DNA of 17,005 nt from Flavobacterium sp. (GTDB taxonomy: Bacteria; Bacteroidota; Bacteroidia; Flavobacteriales; Flavobacteriaceae): assembly GCF_003525665.1 (NCBI RefSeq), contig NZ_DQDX01000058.1:594-17598 (forward strand). Direction: 5' to 3'. Positions 8,606 through 16,011 of the stretch are shown here, in pieces. A program made the translations under genes and the position numbers. The notes below the pieces were generated by a model. The model made no database searches. It was not told the DNA's origin and saw only the letters and a list, made by a program, of their open reading frames with translations. Each line of letters starts with the position of its first letter. Position 1 is the stretch's first letter.

Positions 8606-9384
8606 TACAATTTTTGCCAGTTAATTTTTCCATTATAGTTTCCTAAAGAAAGTAGCATATCCCAGTAATATGGCATTATAATATAATACTGCTCATTCTC
8701 AGGCTTATTTGGAGTAACTACATCAATAGAAGTCACTTTTGAAAGTTCTATTTTATAGCTTTGCTGTTGTAAACGCTCAAAATCAGTTTTAGCTAAATCA
8801 GTAGCATACGTTTTACTTGGCATTGCCCATTTTGCTTTTGTGAAGTCTCTAAAATTTGATTCTTGGATAAGGTCTGAGTACACGCAAATAGAAGCCTTAT
8901 CATATTTTTTCAGAATCTCTGAAATTGGATGTAAAAGTTCCACAATTGCCGTTTGATTGGAAGAGGTAGCTGAACTATACATTTGATTGATAATTTTCTT
9001 TTTGGTAGCCTTAAGTATTTTACGAACTTTAGTTTGATAGCGTGTTTGTTCTAATTCTTGTTGCGTTTTAGATTGCACCCTATTATTCTCTATCACTTTT
9101 GGTGCTTTATACTCAAACCAAGTGCTATTGGTTCTACTATCGCTGTGGCTATTAATGTCCATTACTACTACATCTGTGTTCTCAAGCAGGTTCTGATTTA
9201 AATAACGGGTCAGGTGTTTAATTTCCATTTGCTTTTCAGCGTTTGATTGAGAAATGGAAGATGATTTATCCTTTACAAGAATAAGAAGTGAGCGTTCAGG
9301 AGTTTCGTTAGTGATTTCCTTTTGACAGGAAATTGTAAAAAGGACTACGAATAATAAAACGGAAATTTTTAAAAAGTTTTTCAT
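8605..9384 (-). CDS. Lipoprotein with VWA-like MIDAS motif in the mobilisation operon
   Basis: A 259-residue predicted lipoprotein. The N-terminus MKNFLKISVLLFVVLFTISC ends in a lipobox-like cysteine (C20; the -3 residue is Thr, so the box is not canonical). After it, LLILVKDKSSSIS (33-45) carries D-x-S-x-S (D39, S41, S43), the first part of a MIDAS metal site. DVVVMDINSHSDSR and ASICVYSDLIQESNF resemble later strands of a von Willebrand A-type fold. It would be anchored in a membrane on the periplasmic or outer face. Lying 11 bases from the upstream membrane-protein gene and overlapping mobC, it is part of the same transcript. A cell-envelope role in mating contact or in recruiting a helper's channel is possible, but unproven. 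The VWA call rests on motifs only. Confidence 0.75.
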   Translation of the reverse strand: MKNFLKISVLLFVVLFTISCQKEITNETPERSLLILVKDKSSSISQSNAEKQMEIKHLTRYLNQNLLENTDVVVMDINSHSDSRTNSTWFEYKAPKVIENNRVQSKTQQELEQTRYQTKVRKILKATKKKIINQMYSSATSSNQTAIVELLHPISEILKKYDKASICVYSDLIQESNFRDFTKAKWAMPSKTYATDLAKTDFERLQQQSYKIELSKVTSIDVVTPNKPENEQYYIIMPYYWDMLLSLGNYNGKINWQKL

Positions 9385-9395
9385 GATATAAAATA

Positions 9396-11084
9396 TTAAA
9401 GATTAGTTTTCAACGTGTTGGGTGTGTAGTTTTCCATTGGTTGAAAAGTCACGGTATTTTCTTTTGTGGATTGAGGATATAAAATTTCTTTTGTGGAGTC
9501 TCCTGCCATTAATTTTTCGATAAAACGTTTTTGACCCATCCAGTTCAAGATTCTATTGGATAAGGAGTTTACCTCGCTAATTACATTTTTTTGAGCATAA
9601 AATTCCGCTTCAATACGTGGCAGTTGATTTTCTATTGCTTTCAAGGCTTTATTGGTTTTATAGGCTGAAAGAAAAAGTAATAGTATTCCAAACATAATTC
9701 CAGAAAACAGCAAGAATATAAGAGAGCTACATGCTACTGTTAGTTTAATAACAGTGGCCATCGGTCCATCTTGCATTTTTATTAATTTTGTATTTACCTC
9801 ATTTATTTTAGTTCCGTTCTCACGAATAGCTTGTTCTCGTTCTTCTTTAGTCATGTCATCATTTACAACATCTTCATCAAATACATACTGTTCCTCTGTT
9901 AGCGTATTTACTTGTGAGCGTAAATCATCTTGGTCAAGTGAATTTTTATATAACAGACCCATACAGAAAGCATAAAGCAAACCAAGTATGACCGTTAATA
10001 ACATAAGCCTTGAGGAACGAATAATTTTGACAGCAATTTGATTATTGCCTTTGATATAATTTAGAATTGTACCGTACAATGAAAACCCTAATACAAAACT
10101 TATTAGTGCAGGTGCAGTTCCCGTAATTATTGACTTTGTTGTTGAAAAGTTGAATACTAATCCAAATATTGCAGAGAAGATTAACACTTCTCCTGCCAGT
10201 GCTATGCAGTACACTAATGATGCCCATACAATTTTTTGAAAATCTATATGCGATAAAATATTTTGTTTATAGGTAGTCTGTTTTAGTGCTTCTTTAGAAG
10301 TTGTTGATAGCATTACGTTTTTTACATTTTCAGTAGTCGGATTTGAAAACTGAACTGCAAAATTTTCGCCTGCACTAGTTAGACATTCGTCTAATTGTGC
10401 CTCAACTACAAAGTAGTCAGGAGCTGAACCTGCTTGTGTGTAGATTACCTGTGATTTAGATTTTTGTGGATCATTTGGTGTAATATTTGTTTTTGGAACT
10501 ACAGCCAATTCAATGTCGTTTTGAGAACTTATTTCTTGTGACGAATTATATTCCTCAAAATTGGGTTCAAATATTTGGGGATATGTTTTAGTTTCAGTAG
10601 TTGCATTTTTTACAGCATCAAGATAATCTTTGGATTTTATATGTTCGGCTTCGTTAATATGCAATTGGGAGTCACTCACAAGCATAGCTTTTCTTGATTC
10701 GTTTCCAGCAATGTAATCCGTTTGTTGTGCCGAATAGATGCGATTAAGTTCGGTGCGTACTTCTATTTGTTGCTTTTGTTCCTCAATATCGATAATGGAA
10801 TCATTACCTTCAATTGAACTTAAACGCATAAATTTTTTGGTTAATTTACCATAGTGTAATACATTTTTTTCAAACTCTTCTTTTAGAAAATATAGTTTAC
10901 CATATAGTAAAGACCTAGATTGATGAAGCACTTTAAGTGCTGATTGGGAGCGAATTGAGTACCACCATGTCCATTGATTGGTTGTTTTTAAAAGGTCTTC
11001 GGTACTTTCATTAATTTTTGTTGTTAAATCTTTGCCTAGAAATTCCAATTTCTCAGGATGCGGAGTAATAATTTTTGATTCCAT
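9396..11084 (-). CDS. Four-helix membrane protein heading the mobilisation operon
   Basis: A 562-residue protein of unrecognised family. Residues 1-150 are charged and mostly helical, with coiled-coil character (FLKEEFEKNVLHYGKL, IEEQKQQIEVRTELNRI). A polar linker (160-275) follows. Four likely membrane helices lie at about 285-311, 318-344, 359-380 and 445-474. The loop between helices 3 and 4 (about 381-440) is acidic and helical (TLTEEQYVFDEDVVNDDMTKEEREQAI). The C-terminal 90 residues are soluble again. It is the first gene of the minus-strand block, beside the presumed oriT, so it is probably transcribed at the highest level. It may be an envelope scaffold or mating-related factor. It is not a known VirB or Tra component as far as can be judged by reading. 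Confidence 0.8.
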   Translation of the reverse strand: MESKIITPHPEKLEFLGKDLTTKINESTEDLLKTTNQWTWWYSIRSQSALKVLHQSRSLLYGKLYFLKEEFEKNVLHYGKLTKKFMRLSSIEGNDSIIDIEEQKQQIEVRTELNRIYSAQQTDYIAGNESRKAMLVSDSQLHINEAEHIKSKDYLDAVKNATTETKTYPQIFEPNFEEYNSSQEISSQNDIELAVVPKTNITPNDPQKSKSQVIYTQAGSAPDYFVVEAQLDECLTSAGENFAVQFSNPTTENVKNVMLSTTSKEALKQTTYKQNILSHIDFQKIVWASLVYCIALAGEVLIFSAIFGLVFNFSTTKSIITGTAPALISFVLGFSLYGTILNYIKGNNQIAVKIIRSSRLMLLTVILGLLYAFCMGLLYKNSLDQDDLRSQVNTLTEEQYVFDEDVVNDDMTKEEREQAIRENGTKINEVNTKLIKMQDGPMATVIKLTVACSSLIFLLFSGIMFGILLLFLSAYKTNKALKAIENQLPRIEAEFYAQKNVISEVNSLSNRILNWMGQKRFIEKLMAGDSTKEILYPQSTKENTVTFQPMENYTPNTLKTNL

Positions 11085-11135
11085 AGTTTAAAAATTTTAA
11101 AATGTTAAATTTTCGGAACTTGGAAAAAGAATCTA

Positions 11136-11164
11136 TTGACTTTAGGTTGCTTTTATTGTATACT
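11136..11164 (+). promoter_or_regulatory. Sigma70-like promoter motif reading into hairpin region
   Basis: TTGACT at 11136-11141 and TATACT at 11159-11164 are separated by 17 bases, one mismatch each from the sigma70 consensus. It would start transcripts near 11171 that run through a strong hairpin to an intrinsic terminator at 11253-11280, giving an RNA of about 110 nt. Caution: the main Bacteroidota sigma factor prefers TTTG and TAnnTTTG, so the motif may act only in other hosts, or may be chance. Confidence 0.35.
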
Positions 11165-11214
11165 CCTATGCCGCAAAAGATATTTTTTCCTTTCCATGTT
11201 ATGTCTTTTGCACA

Positions 11215-11246
11215 TTTAGTAAAACCATTGGCGTGGTTTTACTAAA
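11215..11246. other. Candidate oriT hairpin
   Basis: A perfect 13-bp inverted repeat (TTTAGTAAAACCA, 6-base loop TTGGCG, TGGTTTTACTAAA), extrahelically followed seven bases later by a second, GC-richer hairpin. It lies in the noncoding region upstream of the mobilisation block, the usual place for an origin of transfer recognised by a MOBP relaxase and MobC. The nick site cannot be assigned by eye. Alternatively it is part of a small structured RNA driven from 11136. Confidence 0.5.
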
Positions 11247-11252
11247 CTTGGT

Positions 11253-11280
11253 GCTTCCGCTTTCGGGAGCATCATTTTTT
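11253..11280 (+). terminator. Intrinsic terminator next to oriT candidate
   Basis: GCTTCCG (11253-11259), loop CTTT, CGGGAGC (11264-11270) form a 7-bp stem with one G-U pair. After ATCA comes a run of six T at 11275-11280. No protein gene lies upstream on the plus strand, so it would end a small noncoding RNA or insulate the region from readthrough. Confidence 0.6.
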
Positions 11281-11375
11281 AATTGCATAAAAAATTTGCT
11301 TTAAGACATCACGAAATTAGGGAGCTATAGCTTTGGGTACTTTAAAACCAACTGTGAACGGGAGGTGAATCAAAG

Positions 11376-11492
11376 GTGAACCGAAAAAAAGAGTTCAGAA
11401 GCCCTTGTTTTACTGATTATGAAAGTTTTAGAATTTTAATTAAATTGGCTTATAATTTTTTTGGAAAAATTTCCATTATGAAAAATTCTTGA
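11376..11492 (+). pseudogene. 38-codon ORF, remnant copy of the STAND gene leader
   Basis: GTG 11376 to TGA 11492 encodes 38 residues ending in ILIKLAYNFFGKISIMKNS. The same codon frame upstream of and inside the STAND gene start (12143-12256) reads KILIKLPDNFLETISIMKN. Similarity also covers the preceding residues (NRKKEF-S--F-DY against NRPKKEL-stop-S--F-EY). After KN the present copy lacks 14 bases relative to the other and stops at once, while DNA similarity resumes for about 18 bases. This looks like a frameshifted remnant of a related gene start. GGGAGG lies about 10 bases before the GTG, so expression as a micro-protein cannot be excluded. Confidence 0.5.
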
Positions 11493-11531
11493 AATAAAAA
11501 ACACAGAAAACCATAATTTTATTAAAAAAAC

Positions 11532-11584
11532 TTGACAAATAACATAAAATCATTACGATAAGATTACACTATAAGATATAGTGT
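11532..11584 (+). promoter_or_regulatory. Promoter-like motif and operator-like inverted repeat
   Basis: TTGACA at 11532-11537, followed after 16 bases by TACGAT (11554-11559), resembles a sigma70-type promoter. Just downstream, ACACTATA-AGA-TATAGTGT (11566-11584) is a perfect 8-bp inverted repeat, placed where a repressor would block initiation. It lies 47 bases before the ATG of the 112-aa gene, so that gene is the likely target. The regulator is not known. Confidence 0.35.
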
Positions 11585-11630
11585 GGCTAAACCGACAGTC
11601 TTTCGGAGTTGGTGAAAATCTTATAACAAA

Positions 11631-11969
11631 ATGAAAACAAAAAAAATTGACGTAAGTCAGGTAATTAAAGAGATTACGACATTGGGTGGTTATGTTCTTT
11701 TGAAGAATAGTGAAGAATCTGATTTGGAAACACTCACTCCAGAAATGGCAAAAGAACTTCAAGTTTTGACTCCTTTACATAAGGATCAAGAAGGTGGAAA
11801 ATTAGAATTAATTAGCATTAAAGAAATTGACTTAAAAGAAAGTGACCTGACAGGAATATCCTACGGCGAAATTGACTTTTATGTTCAGTTAGAGAGCGAA
11901 ATGCTGAAATCTATTTTGCTACTAAAACTTTATTCTGAAGGCTTCTCAACTTTGGAAACCATCGATTAA
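11631..11969 (+). CDS. Unknown 112-aa soluble acidic protein
   Basis: First plus-strand cargo gene, 112 residues, starting MKTKKIDVSQVIKEITTLGGYVLL. It is acidic and soluble, with no signal peptide or membrane segment. The pattern of alternating helices and short strands (IDFYVQLESEMLKSILLLKLYSEG) suggests a compact single domain. No family is recognised. It has its own upstream promoter/operator-like elements and a strong terminator eight bases after its stop, so it is a single-gene transcription unit. Its size and acidity suit an antitoxin, immunity or anti-defence protein, but nothing in the sequence fixes this. The opposite-strand ORF over this interval is judged a shadow. Confidence 0.75.
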   Translation: MKTKKIDVSQVIKEITTLGGYVLLKNSEESDLETLTPEMAKELQVLTPLHKDQEGGKLELISIKEIDLKESDLTGISYGEIDFYVQLESEMLKSILLLKLYSEGFSTLETID

Positions 11970-11976
11970 ACTTTTA

Positions 11977-12010
11977 GATTGATATAGGAAATCCTATGTC
12001 AGTCTTTTTT
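11977..12010 (+). terminator. Intrinsic terminator of the 112-aa gene
   Basis: GATTGATATAGGA and TCCTATGTCAGTC pair over 13 bp (two G-U pairs in RNA) around a very tight loop, followed directly by six T (12005-12010). It begins eight bases after the TAA of the 112-aa gene. Confidence 0.8.
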
Positions 12011-12070
12011 GATTACAGAAATTATATTAATTTCTTCTCCGATGAATTGTTCAATACTGTAAGTTCTCAT
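11999..12070 (-). pseudogene. Minus-strand 23-codon ORF remnant in the repeat module
   Basis: ATG 12070 to TGA 11999 reads MRTYSIEQFIGEEINIISVIKKD. The corresponding place in the second repeat copy, ATG 15843 to TAA 15793, reads MKTHCNSLDTFIGATS. The shared M-R/K-T-Y/H start and FIG suggest that both are the beginning of a once-longer minus-strand gene, lost or decayed in both places. No family is recognised. Chance similarity remains possible because both stretches are short. Confidence 0.3.
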
Positions 12071-12145
12071 AATTTTATTATTAAAGGTGCATTATAAAAA
12101 ATGCATGTATATTATAGCTAAAGCTCGCATAAATTAAGTACAAAC
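12062..12145. repeat. Direct repeat, left copy (flanks STAND gene)
   Basis: An imperfect direct repeat of 15835-15926. The first 40 bases differ at about seven positions (AGTTCTCATAATTTTAT... against AGTTTTCATGATTTTAT...). A more variable middle follows, then 20 identical bases (12118-12137 against 15899-15918), then ACAAAC in both copies. The pair encloses the STAND NTPase gene. Confidence 0.75.
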
Positions 12146-12283
12146 CGACCGAAGAAAGAGTTATGAAGTGCTAGTTTTGCTGAATATAAAAGATTGAAAA
12201 TTTTGATTAAATTGCCTGATAATTTTTTAGAAACAATTTCTATCATGAAAAATCTCTTTCAAAAAGTTCTTGAAGTAAAACAC
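12143..12283 (+). repeat. Leader repeat shared with 11379-11504
   Basis: About 140 bases spanning the start of the STAND gene that are related to 11379-11504 just beyond the oriT candidate. Similarity persists in one codon frame with several synonymous changes, which suggests a common coding origin. Relative to the first copy this one has an extra codon near 12149, an in-frame TGA at 12164 and 14 extra bases after 12253. TAGTTTTG at 12172-12179 fits the Bacteroidota -7 promoter motif, although no good -33 TTTG is present. Confidence 0.6.
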
Positions 12284-15200
12284 CAAAATACTCATTCTAT
12301 TGATGATATAAATATTTTAGTCAAATCAACTATTAAAAACCTCAATACGCAATATAGAAGAGGTCAGAATATAAAGAAGATTGAGGATTCTTATATCTCC
12401 ACAGAGTATAAGGCATTCATCACTTATCTTAAAAATGATAGCAAAGAGTTAGATAGATTATTTACAGAATGTATAATTGATGAAACAAGAATTGCCAACT
12501 TTGTTAAAGGAGATACCAAGCGCCCACATCATAAAACAAAAGATTTTTTTGCGGTTTATTGTGGATGTGAAGGATATAATGATTTTATAGTTAAGTATAA
12601 AAATGTAGATCATTTAAAACAAACTGTACCTCAGTTAAATTCAAAATCAGAAATTTTAATCTCAGGAGCTACTATTATTAATGAAGATTTCATCAATAAA
12701 GTAAATTCAGGCAAAGCATTTACTATGCCTGAATTTTATGGTGCTAAACAAAATAACAACTGTCAATGGTATGGGATTATACATGGATATGATGTTGAGA
12801 GAAATGGATATAATACACTTAAAGAAATTATTATAGAAAGCTTTACTGAAGAGAAACATGAAAAAGTAACAGCAATTATTTGTGGTTCAGGCGGTTCAGG
12901 GAAATCAACGACTTTAAGGAGAATAGCTATTGACCTTCATAAAGAACCGATTCATATTATTTGGGTGCATGATAGTAGCACTAAAGAGTTTACAGAAAAA
13001 GGATTTCCATTGATTAAAAGTGAAGTCGAAAAGAATAAAGAACTAAAATTTCTAATTATTATTGAGGATTGGTATAGAACTTTTGAAAATGAAAACTTGG
13101 GAATAGATATTCTTAAAGAAGCTAAAAACATTAACAACATTAGAATTATTATTGGAGATAGAACCATCAAAAAATCATACACCGCTCATAGAAATAACGA
13201 TTTTCAATTACATTTATCTTCTGATGACAACAAAGAAATCATTAATAAAATTGTTGAAAGATACCCCAATTGGAAATTGGCTTCTGAAAGATTATTAAAA
13301 GAAAATAACAATAATTATAAGTCTTCTCTTTTTTTATTACTCTTTATCTTGGCTCGTATAAATCAGAAAGAACTTAACAACACTTCATTAAATCTTTCCG
13401 AGCCACAACAAGTATTTCAGAGAGTTATAGAAAGTGACCTGAGATTTATTGAAAAAAAACATATCGGACTCGCTAAAGCACTTTACTATTTAGGATGTGT
13501 TTATGCGGAACATAAAATAACTATTACTTATGAAACATTTTTAAAGATTGCTGATTATTATAATGAAAAGAATTCTACGGAAATAAGTGATTTATTTAGC
13601 AATTGGAATATTAGAAGTGTAATATTAGAAAGGTTAAAAATCTACATTAGTATAAATGAATTGAATGACAATCATAGTATTATACAATTTAATCATGATG
13701 TTTTAGCCGATATGGGATTAAGGAAAGTAATAATGAAGGAGTCTTGGGATGAATTCGATGATACTATCAAAATACAATTACTTAATTTTATAACTGAAAA
13801 AGGTGATGATTACTCAGCCTCTTTATTTTTGAATGTAATGTATTATAATTTTAAAAATAGCAATACCCAAAATAAAGATTATGAAAAATTTATTATACCT
13901 TATGTAAATAAATTAATAGAAAAAGGAAACCAACATTTTCATTATTTAGTACCATTTTGCCGTAAACATTTTAATGATGAAGAGTACAAGAAATATTCCC
14001 TAATGTTATTTAAAAAAAGAATTTATTATCCTGAATTTTGGACAAATTTTTTAAGAAATTGTAAGAATGAAAAATTGAAGGAATTTTTTATGTCATATTT
14101 TTTAAAATATGAAAAAATGACAAGTTTTCATCATGAAATAATTGAAACTTCAATTAATATGACAAAAAATATAGACGCCAAGCAATTATTATTTACTAAA
14201 ATACTTACCAGTCCGAAATGGATGCAAACCCATCCAAATATTCTATGTCTAGCCCTTGGAAATTTAAATAACGTGAATACCACATTGCAGCAGCAGTGTA
14301 TTACCGAAGTTTTACAAAAAGGTATATATAATTCTAAACTTGATTCAAATGTTCTAAATTACATGTTATATTGTATTAAAGATGAAAATACAAGGCAAGA
14401 ATTTATTGCTGGAATATTTTCAGATAATCAATGGAAAAAACAAGAGAACATTCACCTGATAGACACTTGCATGCAATTTAATAATGATGCTAAAATTTTC
14501 AAGTGTCTTATTCAAGAGTTTAGTATATTCACAAGATGGGAAAGAATTTACGATAGTAACATCATTAATCTTTTATACCATACAAAGGATAAGGCTTTTG
14601 CTCTGAAATTACTGTTAAATTGGAGCAACGGAGTTAGTTATCCTGTAATTTCATACATTCTAAAATTTTTTAATTTTAATACAACAGTAAAAGAACGGTT
14701 CTATAAAGATGTTTTAGAGAATATTTATGCCGATAATAAAGATGCCGATATGTATTGTGATGATGGAATCTATAATGATGCTCTTAACTTTTTCAACAAT
14801 AGAGTCACATTGAAACAAGAATATATTAGAAAATTTTTTACCAGTAACGATTGGAAAAGTTATAATTTTAGAAGTAGAAAAAGAAAGGTTGCTTTAGCAT
14901 GCTTAAAACATAATAAGGATATCTCTATTGCCGTAAATATGATTAACGAATTAAAAAAAGATAATAATTATAAAAATATTGCAATCGAATTAATAATACC
15001 CCTATTAAGACTCGCAAAAGACAAATCATTTGCATTAACTATTTTAGAAAATCATAGGCAAAGAGACACTTATTTGTTTGATTTGATTGAATGTTTTGTA
15101 GGAGAAGCTAAACTTCCTGAAAAGATAAGCAATTTAATAGATCAAATTATACAAGACTATCTAAATGATAAAAACAATTATTTTTCTGAACAAGTATATT

Positions 15201-15595
15201 CATATTCCCGCTTAATGAGGTTGAATTTTCATAATCATCCATTATGGAAAAAAGAAGCTGATAAAATTATTTCAAGTTATATTCAAGTAGGCAAAGATCC
15301 CTTTCTGAGACCTCTTGTAGGAGACATTCTATATATTTACAGGTGTTTTCCTGATAAAATTAAAGAATTATCAGAATATATTTTGACAAATTGGAGAACC
15401 CTAATTCCTAATCAGGAATATATTTTGATTCTAGCTTTCGGACACCCGCAATTAAAAACATTTAGCAAGCAAATTGCATCTGATATTATTTTTTCTGATG
15501 ATTATCAACAAGGAAAATTAAAAGATGAGATTATAAGTGTTATTAATGACATATTTTATGGAAATACTTTTCCTGATTGGAAAATCGAATTGTAA
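12194..15595 (+). CDS. STAND-type P-loop NTPase with helical-repeat C-terminus, candidate defence protein
   Basis: A 1133-residue protein from TTG 12194; ATG 12245 (residue 18, MKNLFQKV) is an equally good start. Residues 1-165 form an unrecognised N-terminal domain, whose KTKDFFAVYCGCEGYNDF recalls a 'T...F..F.GY.S...F' segment in other Bacteroidota multidomain proteins (impression only). The NTPase core follows: Walker A GSGGSGKST (231-239), Walker B FLIIIED (286-292), an IRIIIGDR strand with a sensor-type arginine (316-323), and IQFNHDVLADMGL (497-509), which resembles the end of the STAND helical/winged-helix region. About 540-1133 is all-helical and repeat-like, with no membrane segments, suiting a ligand sensor. 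This plan (N-terminal effector, STAND switch, C-terminal sensor) is that of Avs-like and related antiphage ATPases. No known nuclease, TIR or protease signature is visible at the N-terminus. The STAND call is firm; defence is inferred from architecture and its place in mobile-element cargo. Confidence 0.85.
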   Translation: MKILIKLPDNFLETISIMKNLFQKVLEVKHQNTHSIDDINILVKSTIKNLNTQYRRGQNIKKIEDSYISTEYKAFITYLKNDSKELDRLFTECIIDETRIANFVKGDTKRPHHKTKDFFAVYCGCEGYNDFIVKYKNVDHLKQTVPQLNSKSEILISGATIINEDFINKVNSGKAFTMPEFYGAKQNNNCQWYGIIHGYDVERNGYNTLKEIIIESFTEEKHEKVTAIICGSGGSGKSTTLRRIAIDLHKEPIHIIWVHDSSTKEFTEKGFPLIKSEVEKNKELKFLIIIEDWYRTFENENLGIDILKEAKNINNIRIIIGDRTIKKSYTAHRNNDFQLHLSSDDNKEIINKIVERYPNWKLASERLLKENNNNYKSSLFLLLFILARINQKELNNTSLNLSEPQQVFQRVIESDLRFIEKKHIGLAKALYYLGCVYAEHKITITYETFLKIADYYNEKNSTEISDLFSNWNIRSVILERLKIYISINELNDNHSIIQFNHDVLADMGLRKVIMKESWDEFDDTIKIQLLNFITEKGDDYSASLFLNVMYYNFKNSNTQNKDYEKFIIPYVNKLIEKGNQHFHYLVPFCRKHFNDEEYKKYSLMLFKKRIYYPEFWTNFLRNCKNEKLKEFFMSYFLKYEKMTSFHHEIIETSINMTKNIDAKQLLFTKILTSPKWMQTHPNILCLALGNLNNVNTTLQQQCITEVLQKGIYNSKLDSNVLNYMLYCIKDENTRQEFIAGIFSDNQWKKQENIHLIDTCMQFNNDAKIFKCLIQEFSIFTRWERIYDSNIINLLYHTKDKAFALKLLLNWSNGVSYPVISYILKFFNFNTTVKERFYKDVLENIYADNKDADMYCDDGIYNDALNFFNNRVTLKQEYIRKFFTSNDWKSYNFRSRKRKVALACLKHNKDISIAVNMINELKKDNNYKNIAIELIIPLLRLAKDKSFALTILENHRQRDTYLFDLIECFVGEAKLPEKISNLIDQIIQDYLNDKNNYFSEQVYSYSRLMRLNFHNHPLWKKEADKIISSYIQVGKDPFLRPLVGDILYIYRCFPDKIKELSEYILTNWRTLIPNQEYILILAFGHPQLKTFSKQIASDIIFSDDYQQGKLKDEIISVINDIFYGNTFPDWKIEL

Positions 15596-16011
15596 ATTGT
15601 CAGCAAAAAGTAGACTGTCTAAATAAGTTTACTACATAGATAAAGTAAATATTCCTTCCACATCGATATTGTCAATTTATTCCCAAAACGGATAAAATCA
15701 ACATAAGCTATCACTTTGTAGGTCTGTCCGAGAGTTTGGTCATTCTCGCAACCTTCTAAGGATGTAAGCTAATAGAAAATAGCATTCTAAAATTATGAAG
15801 TAGCACCAATAAAAGTATCAAGACTATTACAATGAGTTTTCATGATTTTATAATTCATGGGGCATTACAAAAAAGAATAATTGACACGTATGTCGTATCT
15901 AAAGCTCGCATAAATTAAACACAAACAGGCTGGGAAAAATTTTTTGTGTTGATTTTCTGCTATTCTGCTTTAGATGTTTCGACCGTGTATTATTCTTTAT
16001 TTTTTAATATA
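15596..16011. other. Spacer after the STAND gene, with remnant-like sequence
   Basis: There is no clear terminator after the STAND stop. The minus strand stays open for 48 codons from about 15772 down to TAG near 15627 (containing GQTYKVIAYVDFIRFGNKLTIS). It has no start codon and no recognised family, and looks like a gene fragment or chance. The second copy of the direct repeat fills 15835-15926. After it, 15927-15970 shows only weak similarity to the leader at 12146-12195. Confidence 0.4.
15835..15926. repeat. Direct repeat, right copy (flanks STAND gene)
   Basis: Partner of 12062-12145, in the same orientation, located 240 bases after the STAND stop. Its core at 15899-15918 is identical to 12118-12137, and it ends in the same ACAAAC. 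It is about eight bases longer in the variable middle. Confidence 0.75.

Larger units (their letters stand above)
3813..11504. mobile_element. Integrative mobilisable element, visible core
   Basis: One minus-strand block carries a relaxase, MobC, a coupling ATPase and a large serine recombinase. A hairpin-rich noncoding region suited to an oriT lies at its upstream end. Plus-strand cargo continues to the right and probably belongs to the same element, but no right boundary is recognisable. The left end is placed near the recombinase stop because large serine recombinases usually lie beside their att site. No direct repeats marking attL and attR could be identified. No mating-pore (VirB/Tra) genes are present, so transfer would depend on a helper. 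Confidence 0.75.

Noticed and set aside
15627..15772. Minus-strand 48-codon open stretch as a real gene
   Set aside because: It has no start codon, is bounded by stops, and shows no recognisable family; kept only as a possible remnant in the spacer entry.
12062..15926. The repeat pair as integron attC sites or CRISPR repeats
   Set aside because: There is no R'/R'' core-site pair with internal L boxes, no tyrosine integrase nearby, and only two diverged copies 3.7 kb apart.
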